Shown here in pieces: positions 10,648-21,998 of a DNA stretch of 64,000 nt (positions within the stretch are counted from its first letter, which is position 1; every line of letters begins with the position of its first letter). Source of the stretch: Paracyclopina nana (taxonomy: Eukaryota > Arthropoda > Copepoda > Cyclopoida > Cyclopettidae); NCBI GenBank assembly GCA_019096065.1, contig JAGUCH010000002.1, forward strand, positions 7,576,501 to 7,640,500, read 5' to 3'. The notes under the pieces were generated by a model that had not been told where the DNA came from, did not search any database, and saw only the letters and a list, made by a program, of their open reading frames with translations. Made by a program: the position numbers and the translations under genes.

Positions 10648-12410
10648 ATGAGTTCGTTCATTAACGCAGACCTGGGATCAGATTCTGATTCAGACGATAA
10701 CGACTTTGATCCCACTCTTGAAGGAGGAGAAGCTTTGAGTGAAGAGGAAAACAGCGGTGACAATGAGAATGCTGATGGCAGCAGGAAGAAAAAGATGCGA
10801 AAGAAGGGAACTTCGGCGAAATCACAAAAGCTTGGAGGAATTTTTCTTGATGAAGAGGAATCCGAGAAACAAAAGGCTGAGACTGAAGCTATGAAGAACG
10901 AGTTTCAAAAGGAAAAGGAGGAGCATCAAGCTTTAGTCGAGAGCAAGAAAAAAGATGACATTTGGGCAGGTAATATTATTGTAAAATTCATCGTCAACCA
11001 AATCAGAGCAAATCAAATCTATGCTTGCTAATATCGATTTGCCTATTTACTATTGATTATTTATATCTCAGGATTGCATGGAGCCTAAACAGCAACAAAA
11101 GTATAAAAAATAAGCCAACTTTTTAATCGATTGACTGGCACGTTCATGAGTAGCATTATATTGGCTACGCGAATGTCTCCAGCTCCATGAAAACAGGCGC
11201 GTGTAGCCATTTAATTTTTTCTGTGGCTGAGTCGTTTGCAATATCTTTCTTGATTGTACTGATTGTAAATATGTCACTTACTCGATCTCTTGGTGAGAGG
11301 TACTTTTAGAGGAGCATCAAAGAAGTAATCTGATAAATGTGTTAAAAAACTATCGTCAATAATAATGAATCCAATTTGCTTGGTAACTAGAGAGACATAC
11401 TATATTACGCCATCTTGACTTTGTTCATGTACTTTTAAGATTACCTATTGTATTGAATATCTATACCTGAAAAGGCGCAGGCTTACTTGAATTGTTTATT
11501 GCAGATTTCCTAAAAGATGTAGGCACTTCTAAAAAGGTGGCCTCCAAGCCAGGAGCAACTGGGGCAGGTCTTGGGGCTCTAGCAAAAAAGGCAACAATAC
11601 CCTCTAAAGTAAAGCCAAGCGCAAAGCCGAAAAAAACAAACATCTCTTCAATATCATCCATATTTGACTCCATTGAAAGTGGGACCTTTGATGCTTCTTC
11701 AAAAGTAGAGAAAAATTCCAGAAGCTTTGAGGCGCCCCTTCAAAACAGTTTGATGAGCTCGATTTTCGAGTCAGTCAAAAGCTCCCAAAGTGACGTGTCC
11801 CAAAGTGACTCAAAGTCGGAAGATGAAAGCGGCAACAAGATGAAAATTACTAAGGTTTTTGACTTTGCCGGGGAAGCCGTAGAGTAAGTTGATAATGGAA
11901 TGCTTCACATATTAAATTCCTTCTTATTGCAATATGAATGGTATGCTCAAGCCTAATGTTACAATCACAAATCTCGCATTCCTCCATTTATGAATAATCG
12001 CGGCATTCAATCTGCAGGGTGACCAAAGAAATTGACAAAGACTCTAAGGAGGCCAAGGAATTCTTGAAACAACAATCTGCATCAGCAGAGAGTTCCGCTC
12101 AAAAAAGACCTGGTGGTCTGAGTAGCATCATGGGTGTCATCAGTGGGAAGAAGCCTAAAATGGGGACACTGGACAAATCAAAAATGGACTGGGAGAAATT
12201 TGTCAAGGATGAAGGCATAAAAGAGGAGCTACAATCTCACAACCGGGGAAAAGATGGGTAAGACTGTTGCTAATTATTAGTGTTTTATTGCTATTCCTAA
12301 TTTTTCCTAGCTACGTGGAAAAACAGCTCTTTTTGGAGCGCAGCGACCTTAGAAGATTTGAAATTGAGCGAGAAGCCAGGGAAAAAAGCCGCAAAACGCT
12401 GAATAAATGA
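10648..12410 (+). CDS. Yeti: BCNT/CFDP1-family chromatin protein (Yeti ortholog)
   Basis: Four exons: 10648-10969, 11505-11883, 12018-12257 and 12311-12410, all with GT-AG borders and matching phases, giving 346 residues. The family (craniofacial development protein 1/Bucentaur; yeast Swc5) works in SWR1/SRCAP-type H2A.Z deposition in the nucleus. The N-terminus is an acidic Asp/Ser/Glu tract, as usual for the family. The C-terminal BCNT domain is clear: [19 protein letters not shown] in exon 3 runs through the EELQ-HNRGKDG segment and into exon 4 with [16 protein letters not shown] start at ATG 10648, preceded by a GTG that is not needed. It is somewhat longer than the human (about 299) and fly proteins because of the low-complexity middle. 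Assignment is confident from the C-terminal domain. Confidence 0.93.
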
Positions 12411-12496
12411 GAAGGGAAAAGTCAGTCCATGTGCATTATTTTCACGTCAAGAATCCCACATCATGAAAATAGCTAATTGAAGTCTGCATAATTTTT

Positions 12497-12941
12497 TTAG
12501 TACGATGACATTTGCTTCGAGCCAAGTATCCGATGTACCGGCCACATCTTGGGGAAGCTTTCTGGTATCTTGGGGTGCTCTTCAACATCGCTACTTCTTG
12601 GGGATTCATCTGCCTCTAAAAGCGAGGATATTTCATCCCTTAATTTCACCTTTAGCACATCCATGAACCCTTCCAATTCATTCATATCCACAGGTATATC
12701 TCCGCCTTCTTCCATTTTGTTATCCTAAAAAAATTTCCTAATTTAATGACATAATCTTGGTTGTAAGGTTGACTTCGGTGCTTACATCTTCATTGGGGAA
12801 TTCTGAGTTGATCACGCTAAATGGTCGCCATTTGGCAGGGCTTTTTCCATATAGCATGACATTATTCATGGTATATCCATGACAATTTTGAAAAGCAACG
12901 GCTGCAGCGACAAGGCATAGGCAAATATGAACTGCTCTCAT
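12497..12941 (-). CDS. Small secreted protein or peptide precursor, unidentified
   Basis: Two exons on the minus strand, 12941-12786 and 12724-12497, joined in phase 0 by a 61-bp GT-AG intron, give 127 residues. The first 22 residues (MRAVHICLCLVAAAVAFQNC and two more) form a textbook signal peptide. The mature part has no cysteine. It has one segment with basic residues (LYGKSPAKWRPFS) followed by an acidic, helix-prone stretch containing MDVLKVKLRDEISSLLEADE. I do not recognise a family. There is no repeated cleavage pattern, so a multi-copy neuropeptide precursor is unlikely; a single-copy hormone-like or other small secreted protein is possible. It converges on Yeti, with stop codons only 86 bp apart. 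The function is unknown. Confidence 0.7.
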
Positions 12942-14479
12942 CTTTTCGAGATCACTAGCTAGACTAGCCTTGGTGGGTCCCTATTCAGCGTTTATGAAGC
13001 TCGGAGCGCATCTTTTCTCTCTTGACCTGATTGTACGAAGGAAATTCACGCCAGATTTTACCGATTGTACAATATTGCATTTGACATCTAACATCGGTAA
13101 CAGGAAATGAGAGGTCCACATTTTGCCATGATAAGCCATCGTAGCATCAATAATGCGACCAGTAAAATTAGGATATATATTCTACCAACTGATTTTCCCG
13201 TTTTTTCTGCGAGCAGTTTACGGATTTTTTTCCCTATTTTGCCTTCAATCTTTAAAAGTGTGAAGGCTACATCGACAACTATTGCACCATTTGAAAGCTC
13301 TTATTGAGCAGATTCTGATATCATACCTTCATATTTCCAATTTGTTCTCTTAGATAAGAATTAAAATTAAGATATTTAATTATTGCGGACATTTCTACTA
13401 TTCTACTTAAGTCAATTAACATCTAAATTGACTTACCGGTTATTTTATCTGAAATCAAATAACTTAATTTAAAATTGAATAATCTTAGGTTGCGCATCAG
13501 CAAGATGATGTAATACATTAGAGCCAGTGCCGTAAATAAAGAGGGTTTCGTGAACAGCTTACTCAGCTTTTGCTGAATATAAGGTTTTCTCTACCAGTAA
13601 CCGCAAATCCTAGGTAGGCTTTCAATTTCCAATGCTTCTTGAAATTTTTCTCAAAAATGCTTTGAACTTATCGCTTTAGACTTAAAATATTGCCGTTATA
13701 TTTCCTCTCTAATAGTCATTGTGAGCGGTTATTTATTGTAGGTTTTCGCCCTTGTTTTTCTCTTTCAATTAGGATTCTCCAATGCACCTATTCATCATCT
13801 TGGCATGCTTTCACATTCATAGTGTATACATGGGAAATTTACTTCGGTATGCAGGACAGCTACCATTGTTGTTATGCATGAATAAAACAATGCTTCTCCG
13901 GTCTTGACACATGTTTCCATTTTCAGGAAAAGAGTGATCTAAAAAAAAGTAGCTTGTCGAGCAAAATGAAATGAGCTTTAACCTTTGTACATGAAACTTG
14001 ATCACAAAGAAACCAAAAATGCTATTTTTAATAGAAACAACTCAAATGGCACTCTTTCAAAGAGCATTGAATAACCGGCAAGATAAGAGTAAAAAATGAG
14101 GAAGTTTTAAAAGCACAAACATGAAAAGTCAATGCAGCAATAATGCAATTACTTACCATCCAAGAAGCACCTTATTTTAAACTGTCTCCATCAGAAGGAA
14201 GACTTACATAAAAAGTTGTGGTAAGGACGTGCCATCGTAACATCATTTATTTCGATTCATTGATTCAAGAATATCACAGCTTTTAAGACATTTTTTCAAT
14301 ATGGTAGCTTCTTTTCTGTTACGTTAAATGCCAAGAAAAATACGCCGTCATCTACCGGGAAATGAAAAATCCTTAATTTGCTTAAAAATTTTCCTCAGAA
14401 AGACTGCTCAGGTACATCTAAATACAGTTCTACGAAACTAATGCAATCGTAAGCTTGTTAAAAACATACACTGTTTTTC
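12942..14479. other. Intergenic, no gene seen
   Basis: About 1.5 kb of AT-rich sequence between the secreted precursor and the BTB gene. The left part should contain the promoter of the secreted precursor. I see no coding exon, RNA gene or clear repeat. Confidence 0.5.
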
Positions 14480-16254
14480 TCATTTGTTGACCCAAGCAGA
14501 GCACATCATTCTTTCCCTGTGCTTAGCCAAATCTTTGACCCTCAAGAATACTTGCTTGCACAGATGGCACTCATACTTGTTCACTTCTTTTCCACCAACC
14601 TCGATTTTAGGCTGAGTGATCTGATTCATGTGCGGCAACTGCCTACCTTCTTCTTTCGCCTTTTCCATAGCTAGGGAGATCAATGGATGTGGAGCAGTCA
14701 AGTCTTTGTCACGCGTGAAAAGTCCGTGTTTGCTCTTCATCAAATGCCTTTCTAAAATGGACTTGGACATGAACAACTTGTCGCAAGTCGGACACGTTAG
14801 AGATTCTTCTAATGTTTGCTTTTTGACTGGTATAACTTTGGCCTTTTTAGGCGACTTCGCTCCAGCTGGACTTGCGTTGCTGGCCTTTCTCTTTTTAGGC
14901 GTACCGCAACGTTCGTCCGCTCTGAGTAGAGGTATTTTGATCTTTAATTTGCAGGACTGCCATCCAAGGCTGCTAGGGGGCCTGTCCACTTGATTATGAA
15001 CAGTAATCCGATCCTCCTGAGCTATCTTGTTTGGTTGCCTTTTACCATGATGATTTTTTATTTTAGTAGTAGCTGTAGTGGTGGCATTAGGCTTTTCAGG
15101 CAGGGGCCCTGCAATCGAGGGAGGTGGAATTGCCGCTCGAATTTTGGGCAACAGCTTCTTGATGGAGGCTTTGATGAGATTTTGTGCTTTTTTGCTTGCT
15201 ACAGATCTCTGTTTCAGCTGGATCTTTTCATCAACAGATAAGCCACGCACTTTCTTCAAGCAGCTAACATACGAGTGAGACATCAAATGCAACTCATGCT
15301 CGATAGACGTTCGAAAATTTCTGCAATGAATTGAGGAGTCATAGAAAACAATCTATCACGAATCATGCACAATAACTCACTTTTTGCAGCGCTGACACGA
15401 CCTCAACTGAGCTTTTACCCCGAGATGAGATTGGATGTGCATGCGCAGATTTTCAGCATGTTTGAATACTTTCGAACACATAATGCACCTCTGAACGGAA
15501 TTCTCAGCAGGTTTGGGCTCCTCTTCTTCTGAGTCAGACTCACATTCAACTTCCACAACCGCATAATCTAGTTATTTAAAAAAGTGAAAGACAAGCGAAA
15601 ATGAAGAGTACGAGAAGTGAGCGACTTACCTTCGTCACTGTCATCTTCGTTGACGGCTGAATTCCTGAGGCTTCGCCTACGCTCCATTTGAGGCCTAACC
15701 TCGATGGCTGCCTCGTCGTTTGTATCATTTTTCCACCACAAAGGCTCTTGCTTAATTTTTACCACTTCCCCAAGGCCCTTGTCATTGAAGGACTTGAAAA
15801 CTGCTTCCTCCACCCAGGCATTTTCGTCCTTTTCTTCCTTGACCTTCTTACTTACGGACACGCCACACTCAAGGTTGAGAACCTCGATAACACCCAGAAC
15901 ATGCTGCAACTGACTGGCCTAGACCAAAAGATACAACTGATCCATATTGCAGATAACAGAATTCGCAATTACCTTTATGTACATCCGGCCTCTGTAGACG
16001 TAGTCCAACACCAGAGATAGGTGTGTCCTGCTCAATTGAGGCAAGTAAATGGTAGCTACATCTTCATTTTCCACGGACAGCAGCAGATGTTTGAGGACAG
16101 GACTGACAGCAGCCAACACAAGTCGGTGGGCCCAGACTGATCCATCTGAGCAGATGATCTTCACATCGGCGAACGCACTTTGACGCAAATTAGAGGCCAG
16201 CGAAGAGGATAGAGAGTCTCCATGACCACTATTTCGGATCCAATGCACAGACAT
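14480..16254 (-). CDS. BTB/POZ domain C2H2 zinc-finger protein
   Basis: Four exons on the minus strand: 16254-15973, 15918-15630, 15567-15381 and 15320-14480, with consistent phases, giving 532 residues. Residues about 1-110 are a BTB domain of the tramtrack/lola type (FADVKIICSDG, HRLVLAAVSPVLKHLL, LDYVYRGRMYIK, then VLGVIEVLN). A charged middle region follows. C2H2-like fingers are seen at CIMCSKVF...HIQSH, at CQRCKKNF...HLMSH (split by the last intron), at CPTCDKLFMSKSILERH, and at CHLCKQVFLRVKDLAKH, where the final ligand appears to be Cys. Lys/Pro-rich linkers between fingers look like nuclear-localisation sequences. This is a sequence-specific transcription factor in the nucleus by family rule. 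I cannot name a one-to-one ortholog. It is divergently transcribed from NiPp1, about 800 bp apart. Confidence 0.85.
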
Positions 16255-17053
16255 AATTTCTATTGTTTGTTTACTGTCGTGTCCTCTCTGATGAAATCGA
16301 GTCTGATTGCAAGCGTAGCCAGTCGCTTTGTTTCAGAAAAAGCCAACTTTTAAGCTTTAATCAATAGGCATTTCCCCTTTGGCTTCTCGGCAGATTTAAA
16401 AATGTGGTAAAAGGTTTGCCCAATATTTGGAGAATTTGTTTGAACCTGGAAACCCACAAACTATGCGCTAAATTTAATTCTTGAATTACGCGAGTCTGGT
16501 ACTTCTGCTATTAAAGTTATCCAATGACTCTAGCGTTTATGGCTGTGCCTGCTGTAGGCAGATTTGGCAGAAGCACATGAATGTTTGAGTCGCTTTAAGG
16601 TGCAACAAAATCTTGAAATCGGATACTCCTACTTAAAATATGTTAGAGAATTTCGTAGTTTATCATTTCGCGCTATTTGGGCTTCTTTGTTACCGATCAA
16701 GGGCAAGAGATATCGATTGGTTACATTTAATGCATGGCGTCCAAAGTAGTACTACAATATTTAAGGCTAATTTTAATTTCAAAAGGAAAAAAGCAACAAG
16801 CGAAGTTCTTAGTGAATCAAAATGTACATAAGTCGAAAGTTTCAAAATATATATTGGTCAGCAAAGCTGATTGTTTGGAGAAACGATTTAAATATTTTAT
16901 AAAGAAAGAGGCCGTAAGACGGTGAGACTTGACTCGGGCTGACTTAAATCGAACTCTCGAACTGAATATGTAGTATTCACCGAAATAATAAACATTGAAT
17001 TGGCCTTTGGAAAGTTGAAACACAATTTTTGAATACATGTAGTGAAACAAGCC
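16255..17053. other. Divergent intergenic/promoter region
   Basis: 799 bp between two start codons pointing away from each other (the BTB gene and NiPp1), so it should hold both promoters. AT-rich; I see no other gene. Confidence 0.5.
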
Positions 17054-18199
17054 ATGTCTAACTATGAAATTCCATCGTGGTGAGTTAATGCTAATCAACG
17101 CTCTGCACTGCTAGCCTTAATTAGTTTATTTAGGGCTGGGAAGCCTCCGACTGGACTTCACTTGGATGTATTGAAAGATGGAAAGCTCATACAAAAGCTC
17201 ATGATTGATGAAAAGAAATGCTACCTTTTCGGCAGAAATGCACAAATGAATGACTTCTGCATTGACCATAACTCGTGTTCTCGTGTCCATTCTGCTCTTG
17301 TTTACCACAAACACTTGTCAAGAGCTTTCCTGGTTGATCTCGGTAGCAGTAAGTCAGAAATGTAGTCGTATGGTCAAACTGCTCAGTGTGGTTGACGTCA
17401 TTTCTTTTTAGCTCACGGAACGTACATTGGTAACATTTTGCTTGAAAAGCACAAGCCAACTCAACTTCCCATCGACTCCTCGTTTCATTTCGGAGCTTCC
17501 ACCAGACGGTATATAATACGAGAACGACCTCAAGCTGGTCCGAGGCCCATAATGGAAGAGCTGGAAAAGTCAGCCGCTTCAGACACAGATGGAAGCAGGC
17601 TGATGGGTCTGCCTGAATCAGAGTCCGAATTGGACAATTTAACCGAGTTCAATACTGCCCATAATAGACGAATCACTATGATTGGCATTCCTGAAGATCC
17701 TGTGAGGAAAAAGCCCCGAAAAGTGAGGATAACTTTCAATGAAGAAGAAATGATCATCAATCCAGAAGATGTGGATCCTTCTATTGGAAGATTCAGAAAC
17801 ATGGTTGAGAGCACTGTCATTCCAAAGAAGAGGTCAAGGAACGAGCTGGGTTTACCAACTGATGATCATCACAAGTCGAAACGACCTCAACAGTTGACTT
17901 CACCAACCAAATTCGGTGGTCCACCTAGCCTTTATGATGACATGCCTTCGTCAAATGCCGCCTTTTTTACCTCCTCCCTCTCCTCAAAACTGGGCCTTCC
18001 TTTGCCGAATCCTGCACCAGATATTGACATGGTAGCTCCTCCTGCTGTTGTCTTACCTCCTACTCCCTCGATGGCTTCTGAAGTTAACGCTGCTGCCAAC
18101 CTGGAGGCTCAATTTGAGGATCCTGACGAGCCCAAGAAGAAGAAATACGCTAAGGAAGCATGGCCTGGGCGGAAGCCAAATCCTTCATTGTTAGTGTAA
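17054..18199 (+). CDS. NiPp1: Nuclear inhibitor of protein phosphatase 1 (PPP1R8)
   Basis: Three exons, 17054-17079, 17134-17348 and 17412-18199, give 342 residues, close to the usual 351. NIPP1 binds and regulates PP1 in the nucleus and also associates with the spliceosome and chromatin. The forkhead-associated domain covers about residues 9-125 and is nearly diagnostic: WAGKPPTGLHLDV, YLFGRNAQMNDFCIDH, SCSRVHSALVYHKHL, THGTYIGN and FGASTRRYIIRE. The PP1-docking RVxF motif is KVRITF at 184-189, followed by the family's INPEDVDPSIGRFRNMV block. The C-terminus is Pro-rich and ends in a basic stretch. The AATAAA at 18198-18203 overlaps the stop codon, so the 3' UTR may be extremely short or use a later signal. 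Confidence 0.97.
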
Positions 18200-18439
18200 T
18201 AAAAACTATGAACTCGACGCGACTCCCTTTTCCTCTTTGAGCATTGTAAAATGAGTGTTTGCTTCTCAAGATTTGTGAGATATTAGCTGCAGTTCTTGGG
18301 CATTTTGAATTTTCGCGCTCTTTTGAACTGCTGCAGCTGATGCCGTCCAGGCTCCGTCCAGCGCTGATTGGACGCAAGCTGACATGAGTATGTAAGAACA
18401 GAACTGAAAGGGGGCGCGTACTTTGTCCTACAGTCAACT

Positions 18440-19390
18440 GATCGCACATGAAACTACAAAACAGAGTGCACATCAAACTACAAAACAGAGTGCACATCAA
18501 ACTACAAAGATTTTTGGGCCAGAATGTAAACAACCCCAATCGCACATGAATCTACATACAACTAAACGCACATGAACTACAAATGACGGAAACGCACACT
18601 AAACTACAAGCAAATCAAAGAGCACTTGGACAACAGAACGAACGCACATCAATATACAATGAACCAAGCGCATAAGAATCCACAAGAGTAAGACTATCCT
18701 AAATAACAAAGCTGGACTTTACCATAACTTAAGCCAGATAAAGAAATAAAAAAGTTAAGGAATGACTGGGGTTTGAACCCTAGACTCCTAAATCAAGAGC
18801 CTAGCGCTCTAACTAGTGTACCATGGGAGCACCTCTGGAAAAGTGGTTTTTAAAAGTAAATTATATTGCTCAGCTATTTAATGACCCTACTTTACGTGCC
18901 CCAGCTCGAAATAAATAACTAATAATATCTGCGATTATGAAATTTTGTTATTAAGTTAAATTTTTGTATTACTCCTTTTGTTATGGTGCGGTATGGTGCT
19001 ATTCGGTGCGGTTTGGTGCGGTATGATGCTATTTTTTGTATATACAAATTTTTATAGTACTTACTTCCATTTTGCATGTTGTGTTAGCAAGAAAATTTTC
19101 TGAAACTAGCTGAGCAGAAAATTGTAATAATAACACAGCTACAATCTCGCAACTACCATTTTTTCAAAAGTGCGTTTAGTCAAATGTAGTTTCATGTGCG
19201 AATATTCTGTGTTCATTGTGCTAGCAGCTTTTTATGTAGGTTCATGTGCGTATCTGCTAAATGTAGCTTCAGTGCGCTTGGTTCAGTGTAGGTCCATATG
19301 CGGTTGGTTTAATAAAAAAAAGTTTTGTAGATCCATGTGCGCGTCCGTTATTTGTAGTTTTGTGTGCGTTCTGTTTGTAGTTCCTGGTAT
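18440..19390. mobile_element. Palindromic element with inverted arrays of a GCACATGAACTACAA motif
   Basis: Left arm (about 18440-18680): repeated copies of GCACATNAAACTACAAA, the first three spaced exactly 24 bp (GCA at 18444, 18468 and 18492), then more divergent and irregular copies. Right arm (about 19160-19390): the same word in reverse complement, TGTAGTTTCATGTGCG, also repeated. Between the arms lie a tRNA-like sequence and an AT-rich core with short GGTGCGGTAT repeats (about 18983-19030). Inverted arrays of a short subterminal motif are typical of non-autonomous DNA transposons, but I could not define exact termini or a target duplication. Confidence 0.6.
18766..18840 (-). repeat. tRNA-derived sequence (SINE head or tRNA pseudogene)
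   Basis: On the minus strand there is a good A-box-like segment (TGGTACACTAGTTAGAGCG) and a perfect B box (GGGTTCAAACCCC) at the right distance. A GGCTC/GAGTC stem lies at the anticodon position. The anticodon loop is about 2 nt too long and the acceptor ends do not pair, so this is not a functional tRNA. It may be a SINE head or a decayed tRNA gene. Confidence 0.6.
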
Positions 19391-19489
19391 AGGCATCCAA
19401 CTGAAAGTGTCAAAGCTGCAAAACAACTCTTCATCGTGGATCTCACTCACCACCAGGCCCTTTCCCCTTCGGGGGTTGGAGGCTCATCC

Positions 19490-21596
19490 ATGTCGAGCTC
19501 GGGAGCAGCTGTTTTAGGCGAGTTTGGTGTTCAGGATTTGCTGCTGGACCGCGCACCGTCACCTGCAAGTGCCAGAATGTCGTACTCGTCGGACAAGCAC
19601 CCCAGAAACACATTTATGGAGCTGAACCTCATCAGGAAGCGCCAAGAGCTGTGTGATGTTGTGCTCAATGTTGGCAGCCGAAAAATATTTGCGCACAAAG
19701 TGGTGTTAGCTGCTTGCTCACCTTACTTCCGAGCTATGTTCACTGGCGAATTGGCAGAGTCCAGGATGAAGGAAATCGCTTTCAAGTAAGAATTTAAAAA
19801 AAGCCTTCAATTCTGTTAAAATCCCATACCTAAAAGTAACGTGCAGCGCTAAAAAAATACCTTTTAGAGGGCCAAAACTAAACAAATGCAGAGCCTTAAT
19901 GTGTTCTGGTATTTCAGCGATATTGACGAAGCGGCTATGGAAATCTTGATTGACTTTTGTTACACATCAAACATTGTGGTAGAAGAATCAAATGTGCAAA
20001 CTTTGCTACCGGCCGCTTGTCTCCTCCAGCTTGCCGAAATACAGGATGTGTGTTGTGAATTCCTAAAGAGGCAGCTAGATCCTTCGAACTGCCTAGGCAT
20101 TAGGGCTTTTGCTGACACCCACGCCTGTCGGGATCTCCTCCGCATTGCTGACAAGTTCACTCAGCACAATTTCCAAGATGTAGTCGAGCATGAGGAGTTC
20201 CTTCTTCTTCCTTTGAGCCAGTTGATTGATATATGCTCCAGTGACGAGTTAAATGTCAGATCAGAAGAGCAAGTCTATGGAGCTGCCATGGCCTGGGTGA
20301 AATACAACATTGCTGAGAGGCGGCAACACCTTCCTGTGGTTCTTCAGCACGTCAGAATGCCACTTTTGTCCCCTAAGTTTCTGGTTGGCACTGTTGGGGC
20401 GGATCTCTTGGTCAAGTCTGATGAGACTTGTCGAGATTTAGTGGATGAGGCCAAAAATTACCTACTCCTTCCCCAGGAAAGGCCGCACATGCAAGGGCCT
20501 CGGACAAGGCCAAGGAAGCCTATTCGCAGAGGCGAAGTCCTTTTTGCTGTTGGTGGCTGGTGCAGCGGAGATGCAATTGCCAGTGTTGAAAGATATGACC
20601 CACAATCTGGTGAATGGAAAATGGTTGCACCCATGACGAAAAGAAGGTGTGGAGTGGGAGTCAGTGTGCTCAACGACCTTCTTTATGCTGTTGGAGGGCA
20701 CGATGGCACTAGTTATCTCAACTCCATTGAAAGGTAAGTCAAACAATAATTTCGGAACATCTTTGGAGCATTTGAATATCGTTAAAATCTCAGATATGAT
20801 CCGCAAACGAATCAGTGGTCTGCGGAAATTGCTCCTACATCATCATGCCGTACCTCAGTTGGGGTTGCAGTACTGGATGGATTTTTGTATGCCGTCGGTG
20901 GCCAAGACGGTGTCTCTTGTCTCAATCATGTTGAAAAGTAAGCCAACCCTCAATAACTCTCAAGCACCAAATTTCTATTGAATTATTGTCATTTGTAGGT
21001 ATGATCCCAAAGAAAACAAATGGAGCAAGGTTGCATCCATGATGACCAGGAGATTAGGCGTTGCTGTTGCTGTCTTAAATGGTTACCTGTATGCTATAGG
21101 AGGCTCAGATGGCCAATGCCCCCTAAACTCTGTTGAGAGATATGATCCTCATAAAAACATATGGACTGCCATGGCACCCATGTCAACTCGAAGAAAACAT
21201 CTTGGATGTGCCGTGTATAACAATATGATTTATGCAGTCGGAGGTCGAGATGATTGCACGGAGCTCTCTTCTGCCGAAAGATACAATCCTGCCACAAACA
21301 CGTGGAGCCCTATTGTAGCAATGATGTCCAGGCGGAGTGGGGTACGTTGTTAATGCATACGCTGCAGCTTGGGCATTTTTTACAGTAAACTTGGTTTTTC
21401 TTAGGTTGGCCTCGCAGTTGTCAATGGTCAGCTATTTGCAGTTGGTGGCTTCGATGGCACGACATATCTCAAAACCATCGAGGTATATGATAAAGAAGCC
21501 AACTCATGGAAACTGTGTGGATCCATGAATTGCAGAAGACTAGGTGGTGGTGTGGGAGTTTTAAAGATGCCTCACACTGATGCACATTTTTGGTAG
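19490..21596 (+). CDS. dbo: Kelch-like protein 20 ortholog, Cul3 adaptor (diablo)
   Basis: Five exons: 19490-19785, 19918-20733, 20794-20937, 20999-21341 and 21405-21596, all in phase, giving 596 residues. It is a substrate receptor of Cullin-3 E3 ubiquitin ligase. The BTB domain begins around residue 45 ([19 protein letters not shown]...[18 protein letters not shown]). The BACK domain follows ([21 protein letters not shown] and onward). Six Kelch repeats then start at [20 protein letters not shown]. Exon 4 holds [16 protein letters not shown] and YAVGGRDDC. The Kelch part is extremely conserved relative to KLHL20/diablo. I chose the first ATG in the exon at 19490; the frame is open upstream into repeat DNA, so an upstream exon or a different start remains possible. 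Confidence 0.95.
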
Positions 21597-21998
21597 CTAA
21601 ATTAAACATGCATACATAATTAAGATATCATTTTGCATATGTCCTGAATAATGAAATTATAAATACACAACTTAGGAATTAATCTAAAAAAATTATGTAG
21701 AGATGTCTGAAGTGTTAAGGATAAAGACTGCTGTCATCTGATGAAAAGTGACCAATCGAGCAATGAAAGAAGCATAAAAGCAGCAAAATTATTCAAGAAG
21801 CATTTTTTTCAAAAGAGCATACATAATATGCTAGTTGATTGCTTTTGTATGATTAAAAGCAAATAAGATTTTCAATCTGCGTAAGTATGTTCCAATCTTG
21901 AGTCAACTTACCTAAGATAAAAATGTTGCATCATGTACAATTTGCCGTAAAACTGAAATTAGTTGTGAATTATCTGTTGGAGACTTCAGTATAGCAAG
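21597..21998. other. Short intergenic region
   Basis: 402 bp between the diablo stop and the hydrolase start, AT-rich, with no gene seen. It must contain the diablo 3' UTR and the hydrolase promoter. Confidence 0.5.

Noticed and set aside
13107..13307. 66-codon plus-strand ORF in the intergenic region
   Set aside because: Low-complexity hydrophobic composition, no start context or neighbouring exons, and within the size expected by chance.
18440..18680. Regular short repeats resembling a CRISPR array
   Set aside because: The repeats are imperfect, spacing is 24 bp only for the first three, they recur inverted 700 bp away, and the DNA is animal nuclear sequence.
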